Shown: in pieces, positions 42,251-53,589 of the stretch
Layout of the letters: every line of letters starts with the position of its first letter
How positions within the stretch are numbered: the first letter of the stretch is position 1
NCBI GenBank assembly: GCA_963971425.1
Contig: OZ020523.1
Location: 10,598,867-10,662,866 of the forward strand
Direction of reading: 5' to 3'
From: Bryoerythrophyllum caledonicum
Lineage: Eukaryota > Streptophyta > Bryopsida > Pottiales > Pottiaceae
Length of the DNA stretch: 64,000 bases
Translations under genes and position numbers: made by a program
The notes under the pieces: generated by a model
Told to the model about the DNA's origin: nothing
The model's database searches: none
What the model saw: only the letters and a program-made list of their open reading frames with translations

Positions 42251-43139
42251 TGGGAGGAGATCCTGGAGCTTAAACCCTAAACCCTAACGTTCATCCAACA
42301 AGAATACATTGCCATGAGCTCCTAAAACCTAAACCCTAATCTTCTCCCACCATAAAACCCGTTGCAATGCGCTCCAAAACAGTAAACCGTAAACCCTGAT
42401 CCCTCCCCTGCAACCGCCAAAAACACATTGCAATGAGCTACTAAACCTTGAACCCTAAACCCTGACCTGCAGCCACCTAACAACTCATCACTGGCTCCCA
42501 TGGCACTCCAAATCAAAAAGGGACTAATCCACCAAACCATCGAAGGTTTAAGGATTAGGTCTAGGGTTTAAGACTCATGCTCATCACACAACACTCATGC
42601 TCATCACAGCAAACCTCACAAACCCAATTTCCATCTTCACCTGCAAATTGATCTCGACATGACAAAACAAATCTGCATGTCCTCATGCACACGATTTGGA
42701 ATCATCTCGTCAAAAGAAAACCGGTCAGAGAAACATGCCACCCAAAATCTTAAACCCTAAACCCTAACCCGCAACCATAAAAACACAACATGCCAGGTAC
42801 AACCCCACAACAACTCCAAAAGAAAACGTGGTACTTTACCATGAATCAATGCACATCAAACAAAGACCACTTTCTTTGCCAAAAACCTCAGAAACCCAAT
42901 TCCCATCTTCACATGAGGCAACAAATCTCATACATGACTTGGTTACCAGCACATGATGCAAGATCACTATGCTTTGTATCGTCGTCTTTTGATACCACCA
43001 TGATACCCTCCAAACCGGTCATACCCGCCGATACCCGCCATATTTCGTCCTTTGCGTGCACAGTGCAAGCATGCTAAAGCCTTGTTGCAGCTCTTCATTG
43101 TAGACAGAGCTCGAGAGTTCTGGAGTTGCGCCTCCCGTC
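42251..43139. promoter_or_regulatory. Divergent promoter spacer with telo-boxes
   Basis: The 889 bp between the FANCB-like gene (leftward) and the HIG1 gene (rightward) must contain both promoters. Telo-box motifs (AAACCCTAA) lie at 42,271-42,288 (double), 42,331-42,339 and 42,751-42,768 (double), with degenerate ones at about 42,385 and 42,445. 42,305-42,480 is a degenerate tandem repeat of 50-65 bp whose units start CATTGC(A/C)ATGAGCTCCT. Telo-boxes in plant promoters are known to bind TRB/TBP-type factors and are common in genes of growing cells. Confidence 0.55.
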
Positions 43140-43998
43140 ATGGACATGGAGAGCGTCCGCAACTGGATCCTGGAGCACAAACTGCGCGCAGTTGGTAATT
43201 GCGGCCTCAGTTTTTGGTAGCGAGGGGAGATTTTTCGTTGTTTGCATTCTTCGGTGTTCCTGTGCTTGGAATTTAAGGCGTATCATCATACATTCGCAAT
43301 GATTTTGCCCTTTACCCTACTCTCTTTTTAGAAAGATTATTGTGCAATCTGAGGATGCGTCTGAGATTAAAAAAAATTTACTCGTTACATCGATTGTAGG
43401 AGATCATAACATGCCTTTATCTTCATTCCTTAGAACTTCAAATGGATAGGGTTTAGAATCATGACTGAGGACTCTGTGATGCAATGCTATTTCTGAAACC
43501 CTGAAAAGAGGGATGTTGTTTTGATGGTGAAAAACCTTCGTGGTTTTGGCGTGATTTAAGTTTCTGATCTTCATACTGGGCTAAGAAAGTTGATTGGTTC
43601 TGGCAGGTACTCTTTGGGCGACCTCATTGTTAGGCTCATTGGCATATGACTTTGCCAAGCCTGGTATGAAGATGAGTGTGAAACTGATACATGCCAGGTA
43701 TGTTTTCAACTTCAATAGATTGAATTCTCTCTCTCTCTCAACTTTGTGTTCTGGAAGAGTGATGTTCAAAGAATTTTCTTGTTAAATTCGAGGTACTTGA
43801 AACTCACCCGAAGTTTGAATAAGATGCCCTTTTTTCCAAAGATTTCGTGGAAACCTGGTTTGGTTTATGCGGTGAATTTGCAGGTTACATGCCCAATTTT
43901 TGACTTTGGGGGCACTTGATGGGAGTGCTTTAGTGGAGGCTTATGATCACCAAGCAGGAGATAATGCCAAGCGTTATGAGAAGCATTTCCAGGCTTGA
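43140..43998 (+). CDS. HIG1-domain mitochondrial inner-membrane protein, three exons
   Basis: Exons 43,140-43,194, 43,607-43,697 and 43,884-43,998 with GT-AG introns of 412 and 186 bp give 86 residues starting MDMESVRNWILEHKLRAVG. The conserved HIG1 (hypoxia-induced) core is present: first membrane segment GTLWATSLLGSLAY, the short loop DFAKPGMKMSVKLIHARLHAQ with the (I/V)HARxxAQ motif, and second membrane segment FLTLGALDGSALVEAY, then a charged tail. HIG1/Rcf-type proteins assist respiratory supercomplexes (complex III-IV) in mitochondria. Length and layout match plant members. Each exon is short, so simple open-frame lists miss it. It is divergent from the FANCB-like gene. Confidence 0.8.
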
Positions 43999-45457
43999 GA
44001 GAGATCCAGAAAAGGTTTTCAAGAGCATCAAGTTTTCCAAAAAAAAAAAAAAAATTAATAATTTGGCAGATTCAAAATAAGGGACTATGGAGGACTGAGA
44101 CTATTGGATAGGGCCAAAGATCAGTGATTGCCATACATTTCATTGGTGTAGAAAAAAGGGAGCATGAAATTCCTCAGACTTTCTTTCTTTGTGTATTTCA
44201 ATCTTACCTTTTCATTTCTTTCCTCTATAGGAAGGACTTTCAGGAAAATTCTAGTTTGTCAACCTCTGTGCATCTCACAAGTATTGGCATTCTCAACAGT
44301 CTAGCTCTAATAGTCCTCGAATAGCAAACTTTGTTGTGTGCTTGTATCTCAAAGCTAAACTCAAAAACTAAAAAAATCCAACAACAAAGGTTTGGAGAGA
44401 AATGATTTGTTTGTTCAACCAAGTTGTGTCAATGGTCTCTTGTCACAGCACAAATATTCTTTCCTAGTGCATTGATTGTGGAAGACTTCCCGCATGACTT
44501 CCGGGATCCATATTTTTTCCTCAAATGTCACATCCCATTTGAGACCAAGAGTCATGAATAATCATAGATGTGGGTTGGAGCTCAAGTTACGGCATCAACA
44601 TCACCAACGGAATTAGTGTCCATGCAATCTAGTGTAGCACTTCATGAAGTGATTGACTGGCTCCACGCTCATGGGGACGTTCAACCACTTCATGTGGCAT
44701 GAAGTATGACTGCTAGATTAATTAGGCAATAATGTCATACCATACCCAATTGATTAGGTATTGATGTCATACTGAGGGTTGGATTTGACAAAAGATAATT
44801 CTTAAAATAGTTGTCAAAAAATTACTTGGTATAAAATTAAATATTTTATAACATTTGATTTGACAAACATCTACACATAGAACTAAATAGTTGTTTGGCA
44901 TTGCAAAAAATTGTAGAAAAGTCGGTTGAATAAGTCTCACTTGCAAAGCTTGGGTTGAGACACAATCCCCTTTTCATCACTCCTATTATCCCTAGGGTCA
45001 CCACATATCCCTTCATTTACCGGTTTAGGGCCAAGTTTCAAAGCATCCATTGAGGATGCTCTTAATTCCTTAGCCTACTATAGTGTCACGCCATTCTCTC
45101 ACATTTTCATCCAATAATTTCATCTCGCATCTCATCCTTGTTATTTCATCCATTCTCACAAACACTAGCATGCTATTCAAGGATTTTTGCAAGATTGAGC
45201 AGTGATGATAAAGGTTACATCCAGGATGTTGATACATTGCAATGGCTTCTTCATAACCTTGTCACGCCGATGAGCTTTCTTTGCATGTGAGGATCTATGA
45301 GTGTTCTAGATTATGCATCTACGCAGCGGGTTTATTTGAGCACAGAAATCTACGAACTCATTTCACGAAATCGTTGTAGCTTGCCGATGATTGCACCAAT
45401 TGCCAAGGCAATGGTCTCGATAGATGCCCATCTTCCTCAACCTCTAACGGTGTACCT
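43999..45457. other. 3' flank and intergenic DNA, no gene seen
   Basis: A run of A at about 44,039-44,055 follows the HIG1 gene; the 3' UTR end is not defined. The frames at 44,124-44,324 and 45,297-45,572 lack motifs, and the latter overlaps a MITE arm. Confidence 0.4.
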
Positions 45458-45909
45458 CCATGTGAGCCCGACCCAACATCTGGACGATGGATTTACTGTT
45501 GAATTTGGGTGTGCACTATTGTGCTTCCCATCCTGCATAAAAGTCTACTTATACATAAAAGAAGGATGTTGATTCCATGGCATGGAGAGCATAGATAAAA
45601 TTTGACAAAGCATGGTACTAGTGATTGTTTCCTCAATACATGTGTGAGATGGGTTTATAAGTTTTTTCCATCTCACACATGTATTGGTTGAACAATACAT
45701 TAAGCTTACTAATCATGATAGTACACCCAAGCCACATCCACTATTTATGATATTAGTTTCTAATGAGCTTGTCATAATAGAATCACATTTTCAACAACCT
45801 CCCTTCATTTATGTGAGAGCAGTCTTTCATGCATGATGGGAGGAATAATGTTGGACATCCAAATCTCAACACTGAATCCTTCGTCCAAATGTCGAGTCAG
45901 GCTCACATG
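45458..45909. mobile_element. MITE with about 110-bp inverted arms
   Basis: The left arm from CATGTGAGCCCGACCCAACA and the inverted right arm from CATGTGAGCCTGACTCGACA align over about 110 bp (shared GGACGA(T/A)GGATT, TGTTGA(A/G)). Short frames on both strands here are translations of the same arms. The centre holds a perfect hairpin. Confidence 0.65.
45634..45686. repeat. Perfect 19-bp hairpin
   Basis: CAATACATGTGTGAGATGG at 45,634-45,652 and its exact complement at 45,668-45,686, with a 15-base loop, inside the MITE. Confidence 0.9.
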
Positions 45910-46016
45910 GAAACATGCCCTAAGTCGTGGTCTATTTTTTCCTGTGAGGTGGCCTATAGCGCTTTCTATTGAGTTTCTTGTGCCAAAACAACCCATATAT
46001 GATCGATTTGCCCTAA

Positions 46017-46929
46017 CCTCTAAGGTACCGTCACAATTTCACACCAAAAACACTTCAAAATAGTTGGATTCTAGTGCAATTAAAAAAATAAAAAAATTAG
46101 AACTACGATTTCTAGTTTTCACCGTAGGATCTCAAAAACAACTTATTCAGTAACATACTCACAAACTTTCATAAATTTTGACCGCACGGATTGAAAGATT
46201 ATAGTGTTTAAAGTCAAACAAATGGTTCATTTCCTTCACTGTGTTCAGGGGATCAACAGACTTTGACTTCACTTGGTGTCAAATGTTTGCACTACACAAG
46301 GTCTAAATCCATTACCATCGTGTTGAGCATGATGTTAGTTCCTTATACACTAAATTTTGGAGGTAGACGAGGGGTGTAGCATATTCAAAACAACTGTGCA
46401 AGGAGTGGAGGTTCAAAAATTGCCAATTTGCGTTTTAAATTTTTGTGGAATTAATATGCATAAGATTGATAATCCAAATGGTCAATAAGAAGAATTACAC
46501 TTCATATTGTTGAGGGAAAAAAAGAAGTCAAAAACATGAAGATCTCTAAGTTTTATGTGGAAAATAAAAAGTTTTTTGGTACCTTGCCCGACAATGTGTG
46601 AAAATATGCTATTTTTCGCTGAAGACAAGGATGTTTTTTTGACAATATGAAGGGAAATAATAGTAATTGCTAGTATTGAAAATCTCACATTCAATAGAGA
46701 GACTTAGCAAAGTTTTGGAGGTGCCCAAAGTGCCCGCTCTTCCCATTTGAAATTCAAAACCGTGTAACTTTTTCATTATATGTCGGATTTAGGACAAAAA
46801 TTGTTCTCCAAGTGTGATCTTAGTAACGTCCTACAGTAAAAATTTCAAAGTGGAATGTGGGAAATTGACACCATAGGAACCTGACTGATTTCTCCAAAAA
46901 CCCATTTTTTACACTTGGTCCTTCAGGGG
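46017..46929 (+). mobile_element. Short TTAA-family transposon
   Basis: CTAA then CCTCTAAGGTACC at the left; TTGGTCCTTCAGGGG then TTAA (46,930-46,933) at the right. 913 bp with the complete family interior (GACTTTGACTTCACTTGGTG, GGGGTGTAGCATATTC, GTGCAAGGAGTGGAGGTTC, CCTTGCCCGACAATGTGTG). Confidence 0.8.
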
Positions 46930-46933
46930 TTAA

Positions 46934-48692
46934 AGGGTTAATTATGTACAAAAAAAAAATACAACATCCATGATCCTTTTCAGATCTGCCTATGAATGAA
47001 CAGAAACACGTTGCTTCATCAACCATCATGAAGGTTTCTAGTTTCCAATTAAATTTGCTGACACCATGCTCCTTGTAAATATAACCATAGCCACCCAGAT
47101 TATTCAATGCTCACATCATGGTTCCATTCAACTTTTCAAGTTGCCTAGTGGATCACTCGCACCACCCAATGGTCAAGTAACAACAAAGTGTCCTTCACAT
47201 TTGGTACAACAATGATCAATTTCACATTAACCCGTAATTTTGATAAACTCACAATGGAGGCACTTACTTGATTCTTGCTTTATGTTGTAATTTTGTTCCC
47301 CTATTTACCGGCGACCCCCTCATGCCACAACCGGTTGAGGTCTGTTTGGACTTCATATTCATTTAACCAAGATTTGTTTTTATTATTACTATTGTTCTTA
47401 ATTCCGAATTTATGGCAACCATTGGGTAGGGTCCTTCCCACAGTCCTTCCATGTGCTATCCATGTGGGAAGCCCTGCAACCTCTTTTGGACACGCAATTG
47501 TGCGCCCACGAAAATAACTCTACATTATTATGAATTTAGACTGTGTCTCCGAGACTTATTCTCAGACTTGACCCAGCGAACAGACTCATGCCAAGTGAAC
47601 AAACTCATGCCAACACACGTCATTGTACTTGCGAGGATGAGCAAACAAATATCACTATCTTGGTAAGGAACTACATTTGCATGTTTTTGCTTTTGCTGTG
47701 CGGAGGAGAATTTCTTTGCTGTATAGAGAGGTAAAATTTTACTCCTCCCTACAGTGAGAGAATTTTACTATCTTGGTGACAAATACAATTAGAAATGGGC
47801 GAGACAACTAAAATTTGTAACACTATTTATCATTTTCGTGTAGTAGAAAAACAACCACACTCAAGATGAACACCAAGAATTGCTCAAATGAAACCAATGT
47901 CTACTTCCTCCACTTTGTACAAGAAAAAGAAGAAGAATACTCATGTATTGACCAACATGAATATTTTTTGTTGTTAGGGTAGCACTCCTATTTTCGTCAT
48001 CATATCTTGTTATTTCTAAAAATGTCACCCTCTCTTTCATCTTCTCTTTTCTCTTTTAGTTAGAAAACACAATGCAAAAAGAAAAACCTTCCTTGTACCA
48101 AGAATATACCCCCAAAAAAAACTAGAGCGTAGTTGTTAGCCAAAGTAAATGAGAACAAATTAAATTGGTTCAAATGTCATGAAGGTTACCATTGACAAAG
48201 ATTTCACTAAATGTGATATGCACTACTAGCTAGTGCATGAGCATTATTTTGATACTTTATGGTCTCCTTAACCCTATAAGGCCAGTGAGCTTTTGCCCAG
48301 TATAGTCTACTACACTAAGAATGATAATTAATGTCACATGCACCAATAGTTATCAAAAGTAAAATAATTCTTTACCCTTGAGGAACATATTTATTTTTGA
48401 AGTAATCTTTGATGTAAGTATCAACATCTTTTTAGTTGATTAAAAATTAATCTTGGGTAGAAATTTATAACCTTCAACAAACACCAAGTAACTATGGGTG
48501 ACTCTACACTAACATTTGATGGTATCAAGTAGTGACAATGCAAAATACAAACTAAACACTAAATACCAACAAAGGCCTAAATGTGGCTAATATTAAATAT
48601 AAATCTAACACTATTTATCAAATTTAGTAACATTTTAAAATAGAAAATTGTTACATGTGTACATCTAGTGTAAGGTAACACCCTAGCTCAAC
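46934..48692. other. AT-rich intergenic DNA, no gene seen
   Basis: Frames at 46,820-47,107 and 47,275-47,734 have no motifs. Several CTACACTAA/TAGTGTA words near 48,300-48,670 hint at a decayed element of the TACACTAAA type. Confidence 0.4.
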
Positions 48693-48702
48693 TTGACATT
48701 TA

Positions 48703-49896
48703 GAAGAAGAAGAAGAACGCCGGTCTCCAAAGGAGGCCGGCGAGAATAAAACGTCCGTTCATTCCACCACTAAGTCCATGCCCACCGGGCATGGTTTTGT
48801 AGTATGGAACTACTTCCCCCTTTCGAGGGTAGACACTATGTAACCAGTAACCAGTAGCCAGAACAGAGGACCAAGGTCCCAAAAAGTCTCCAAAAGAGGG
48901 AGGGCGTGTATAGTGAGATGTAAGTGTAAGTCTATGGCGGGGGTTCGAAGCGTGAGGAAGAGGTTGGTTGTTTTCAAGTTTTCGTTTATGTAGGAGTATC
49001 GACATAGCATGTTGAATTGCAATAGTGTTAATATTTGAAAAAGTGGTTTTGATTGAAGTGATGGGGATTTTAAATGTTTCTTCAAGGGTTGTCATTGAGG
49101 GAATGAAGGTGGTGGCTCTAGCACCCGCGGTGATGACAATGAGGGGGTCTACTTTCCATCCTAGTGCTTGAATATCGTCAAGTAGTGGTTGGTATTTGTT
49201 TGCTTTGTTTGCAATAGTGTCCGGAGAGAATCTATCATTGCAATATGTGAATTCAATGAACTGAATAGTGAGACTAGGGTCTATGTGGTTTGGTGGGGGG
49301 TCTTTGTATGATAGTCCTCTAACACATAGTATGTCCGGTTTAAATCTTGCATTACAGTCAACATATGCATGGTAATAGCCATTGAGGGATCGTATTTTCT
49401 TGTGGATTGTCATTAAAGGTACCGGCATTCATGAGAATGAAGCACCGAGATTTGGTTGATGATATAAGTAGTTTGCGAATAGCCCATACGGCTTTGTTGT
49501 GTCTTTTGACAATTAGTGAGTGTATATGGGGGTTTTGGCACTTGAGTAAGACATGTAGCCATGTGTCTGGGTCCGTGGTGTTGCAAATTGGACATGTGAT
49601 TGTAGGAAATCTTTCTATTCCGAAGAAGAGTTGTTTGCGGGCATTTTGCATGTATTGTCCGGTGCGGAATTTGATTAGGCATGTGATTTGTGGATCCGTA
49701 ATTATGGGGTTTTTCCAAAAATTGTTGGACAGTGTGTTGTGAATATTTGGGTTGCCAGTCCATTTATCAATATTGGGGAAGTTTTCTGTAAGTTATACCA
49801 AGTTATTTACAAGATCATGTTTTTTGAGGTATTTGTCCAAGAATCGTATGGGGCCTTTATCGGGGGTTTCGCCCATAGAAGGCCATTCATATCAAT
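48703..49896 (-). mobile_element. 5'-truncated LINE with restriction-like endonuclease C-terminus
   Basis: The insertion is flanked by a perfect 10-bp duplication TTGACATTTA (48,693-48,702 and 49,897-49,906) and has a (TTC)n 3' tail on the minus strand. The surviving coding part (broken across 49,763-48,700) contains a zinc-finger-like CPICNTTDPDTWLHVLLKC followed by RHN, then FKPDILCVRGL, IQFIEFTYCNDRF and KANKYQPL. That Cys/His finger followed by a PD...(D/E)...K-Y pattern is the C-terminus of early-branching non-LTR elements with a restriction-like endonuclease (R2/NeSL/Dualen-like), which nicks target DNA for reverse transcription. The reverse transcriptase itself is lost by 5' truncation. 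Confidence 0.75.
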
Positions 49897-49929
49897 TTGA
49901 CATTTATCTCATTGTATAGCATACTCTAA

Positions 49930-51250
49930 AATTAAAACAAGCCTTCCATCAGACTTTTTGGTGAGGAAGAATTCAAGGATGCAATCAAAACACTATTAGG
50001 TTTTAAGGCATCTAGGCTCGATGGGATCTTCTATGAGGTATATGAGACTTGTTGGGATGAGCTAAGGCCTTTGGTGAGGAGGAGAGTCTACTCCTCCTCT
50101 TCCTCCTTGTGAATCGAGTCAATTTTAAAATCTAAGTTGCAAATGATGGCAACAAGGATTTCTTCAACATGAAATTTGGCATCATCCATATTGTCCTTCC
50201 AAAGATTTCTTTTATATCGCCAATGTGAACATTAGAAGAATTCTCTTCGGATCCATCTACAGTCACGTTCACAACTCGAAGTGTCTTGAATTGGTTTCAA
50301 GTAAGTCTCGGTACAACTTCCTTCTTCAAACCTCACAAGAGCAAGAGTTTTCTTATGGAGTCTTGAGATTGGTTTTTATCACTTTCAATCCTAAAAAGAA
50401 GCTCCTCTAGGATGGTGGTTATATGCGATGCACCATAGGCAAATTAAGGACCTTGACCTTCATCTTCAAGAATGGCACTAGAACAAAGTTGGCCACCTTA
50501 AGAGCAGAAGTTTTTATTCTTACTCCACAAAATTAGGGGTATATGATCCTCAATGTGCATCAAGGAGTTACTTCAAAATTCACGCTTACGTTGCAAAACA
50601 AAGGCTTAACTTGTCAATATGTAAATTTTTTGTACAAGAACCTCTGGGATGCATGGATCCCTAAAAAGGTTTCAACTATGGTGTAGTTGACTTGTAAGAA
50701 AGGGCTTCCACGAGTAAATTGGCACAAAGAGAAGGGCATTTGAGGCAACGACGGAGTATGCAACTTGTGCACCGTTGGTGCGCATGAAACACATAAACAT
50801 GCTTTCTTTCTATGCCCAATAGTTTCAGGTGTTTGGAAGAAGTTGTGTGTGATTAGAAGGCGGGTTTGAAATCAAAACCATGTTCGTGGTGGGAAGCCCT
50901 TTTGGGTTAAATGATAGTTTTTAAATGTTGGTCTTGTGATAAGTGTCTGGCCATTGATGAGGAGAAGATTCTGCTACCCGATTTTTTGCAAAATGCTATT
51001 GGTCTTCACGATCAGGCCAATTTATGAGCTGGAAACTCTCAAGGGAGGAGTTGTTCTCTAGCTGATCAAGACCTCAATCATACTTGGGTTTCTTCTGCAT
51101 GCTCCTCTCATGACAATCTTTCCTCTCAAGGCATCTTTCAATTTCAACATACATGTCATAAAATCCATGTTGTCATGAGTGAGGTTCTTCTTTCCATGCG
51201 GCGTTCCTCTTCGGATCATTTGGTGAAGATGTCTTTTACTCGTGAACCTA
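49930..51250 (+). mobile_element. Decayed L1-type LINE reverse transcriptase
   Basis: The plus strand reads FKDAIKTLLGF then LDGIFYEVYETCWDELRPLV at about 49,970-50,080, the 'KAPGPDG..EFY..CWD' region of plant LINE reverse transcriptase. At 50,636-50,840 it reads LWDAWIPKKVSTM, a stop, LTCKKGLPRVNW, a stop, GNDGVCNLC ... HETHKHAFFLCP, the reverse-transcriptase zinc-binding (zf-RVT) domain. Frame changes and stops show a dead copy. It is a different class from the neighbouring LINE. Confidence 0.7.
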
Positions 51251-51320
51251 ATTGACGCTTTTCTTTTCTAAGCTTTCTATGTTCACCCATGTTGGAGTTT
51301 CACTTAGGGCTTCTTGTTAA

Positions 51321-51907
51321 CATCTAAAGGACCAAGGCATTTTAGAGGGAAAACTAGTCCAAAACTGCCACTACCATGAAGAGGCATGAAAATCACATTT
51401 TTGAATAAAATTTTGAACTTTTAGACATAAGATCTAAAAATAGACTTATATATAAACATACCATAGTTTTTTTAGTTGCAATCCACCGCACGGATTTGAA
51501 GATTATAGCATTTGAAGTGTAAAATAAAGTTCTTCTCCCCCTTGCCCGACAATGTGTGAAAATGATTGACTTGGGTTAGTATGTGATTTTCCACTAAAGA
51601 CAAGAACTTTTTTTGACAGTATGGAAGGAAATAAAATTACTTGTCAATATCAAAAATCTCACGTTCAATAGAGTGTCCTAGCAAAAGTTTTTGGAGGTGC
51701 CCGACGTGTTTGCTATCCTTGTTCAAAATTGAAAACCCTATAACTTTTTTACTAAATGTTTTATCTAGAAAAATATTGTTTTCCCACTGAGGTTTCAGTA
51801 ATGCTCTTCTACAATAAAAAATTCAAAGAAGAATGTTAGAAATTGACATCATAGGAACTTGACCAAACCTTCAAATTGTCATATCTGGACACTTGGTCCC
51901 TTAGGGA
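51321..51907 (+). mobile_element. Internally deleted TTAA-family element
   Basis: TTAA at 51,317-51,320 and 51,908-51,911; ends CATCTAAAGGACCAAGG and TTGGTCCCTTAGGGA. It is 587 bp: the middle, including the GGTGTAGCATATT region, is missing. Confidence 0.8.
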
Positions 51908-51911
51908 TTAA

Positions 51912-52194
51912 GCTTCTTTGCTCTTTGCTTGGTTGTTGCTTTGTTACTTCCCTGCAAGTTGTCATTGCTCTAGCTTTTGCCTTTGGTTAATGTTGTGTCT
52001 CCGCTCTTTGCCTTTGGTTAATGTTGTGCCTCCGCTCTTTGCCAGTTTCGCTCGAGGCCTTCGAGATTCTTTGTCCATCTAGTTTCTTTTAATTTATCCC
52101 CAATCGGGTCTTTTCCGCACACTCTAAAATTCAGCTTATTTCAAGTCAAAGTGAGCTACATAGTGAATTAAGTAACAACAAATGTCAAGCTACA
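51912..52194. other. Intergenic DNA, no gene
   Basis: CT-rich sequence with the duplicated word GCCTTTGGTTAATGTTGTG (51,980-52,030). No coding signal. Confidence 0.4.
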
Positions 52195-52350
52195 TCTAAT
52201 ACCATCTCTAGTGTAATTACCATCTTTGATGTGGTGTAGTTACCATCTTTGGTGTTGTGTAGTTACCATCTCTAGTGTAGTTATCATCTATAGTGTAGCG
52301 TAGACGCCACACCTAATACCACCCCTAATGTAGTTACCATCTCTACACTA
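52195..52350 (+). repeat. Minisatellite of GTGTAGTTACCATCT units
   Basis: About six imperfect units of 18-30 bp with core GTGTAGTTACCATCT and spacer (C/T)T(A/T)GTGT. Confidence 0.75.
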
Positions 52351-52458
52351 AACATTGCATATAGTGTGGATTCATGTGGATCACCCACACTAATTTCCAT
52401 CAAAGCAGGTGCATGCCAAGTTCTGATTGGGTATTTGTTCTCAAGCAAGCGTGTGTCA

Positions 52459-52804
52459 GGGGGGTTTCACACTAGGGGCAGAGCTCGAGGGGCCGAGCAA
52501 TTCTAGCAATTTGATTGGCCTAGAGTTGAAAATCGGCCCGTGGGCCTTCACACTAGGGGCCAAGGGCCGAAGGGCACCAAAATGCTTACATGGCAGCACT
52601 TTTTGAGGATTTTGGCTCCAATAGTTCGGCCCCTCGAGGAGAGTTTGGATCCAACAAGAATAGAAACCCAAACTCTTGCCGAGGGGCCGAACATTTTCTC
52701 ATTAAAATAATTTTAATAATTTTTTACAACTCCAAAACTCGGCCCCTAGACATAGTTTCGTCTTCAATGGAGTTCGGCCCTTGGGCTTAGTGTGAAACGC
52801 CCCT
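52459..52804. mobile_element. MITE with TCA duplication, cut at its right end by a LINE
   Basis: Left end GGGGGGTTTCACACTAGGGG, right end (inverted) GGGGCGTTTCACACTAAGCC. The left flank is TCA (52,456-52,458). The right flank TCA is found only at 53,086-53,088, because a LINE copy with an 11-bp duplication GAAACGCCCCT inserted in the last bases of the right end. The termini resemble the MITEs at 31,515 and 53,242. Confidence 0.75.
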
Positions 52805-52805
52805 T

Positions 52806-53075
52806 CCATCCTCCTACATAAACTTAAAATTGAAAACAACCAAACCCTCCCCGTTACACATGACCCCCCATAAAATCTCTTCTCCACTTTGCCTTCAAAA
52901 CCACAACACGTATTGGGATTGTGGTTTTTGGCTACTTGTTTCATAGTGTCTACCCTCGAAATGGGAAAGTAGTTCCAGCTCACTAATTCCCTGTCCGGTG
53001 GACTTGGTCTTAGTAGTGGAACGAACAGACACTTTATTCACGCCGGCCTCATCAGGGGACCGGCGTTCTTCTTCT
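52806..53075 (+). mobile_element. Second, short copy of the restriction-endonuclease LINE 3' end
   Basis: It matches the 3' end of the LINE at 48.7 kb (ATAGTGTCTACCCTCGAAA, GTAGTTCCA, GACCGGCGTTCTTCTTCT). It is 270 bp, 5'-truncated, with (TTC)n tail and flanking duplication GAAACGCCCCT (52,795-52,805 and 53,076-53,086). A minimal tail-like piece (GGAGACCGGTGTTCTTCTTC) also occurs at about 57,343-57,366. Confidence 0.8.
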
Positions 53076-53241
53076 GAAACGCCCCTCAGTCAACAAGTGC
53101 ATGTAAATTTTCAACTAGTGTAGGAAATTTCAAATAGTGTAGTCTACACTATAATCAGGGAACGGTGTAGCGAAAGCGTAAACGCACTTTGGGCCTGGAC
53201 GTGATTCCCTCGAGCGATGGAAGCATATCCCCAATCGCTCA

Positions 53242-53560
53242 AGGCCCGTTCGCACTAGCACTTGCGGTCGACTCGCGTTCCGCGTTAGGGTAATTTGAGA
53301 AAACATTTTCTTATTCAAAAACACTGTAGACTCTTGTCTCATACCAACTCAAGTCACTCTTGCATGCGGTTGCCGCACGCAAGCTAGGATGAGCCATTAT
53401 TTTGCGTTAGAAATCACTATTCAAGTGGCCGCAAGAACTATTCAGTTTTGGATTTCAGTTCATTAATTTTTTGAATGATTTTTTACATTTACCCTTATGA
53501 CGCAGATTCTTGGAGCACTTGCGGTGAACATGAGTTCTTCTGCCTAGTGCGAACGGGCCT
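53242..53560. mobile_element. MITE with TCA duplication and AGGCCCGTTCGCACTAG ends
   Basis: TCA (53,239-53,241 and 53,561-53,563) flanks a 319-bp element with perfect 17-bp inverted ends AGGCCCGTTCGCACTAG. Non-coding. Confidence 0.85.
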
Positions 53561-53589
53561 TCAGTCACTCGCAACGACCGCAACCAACG

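Noticed and set aside
45297-45572. 91-residue gene
   Set aside because: The second half lies in a MITE arm whose inverted partner gives a similar peptide on the other strand.
48290-48690. Another TACACTAAA-type MITE
   Set aside because: Only the outer words CTACACTAA and CTAGTGTAAG match; the inverted arms do not align well enough to define it.
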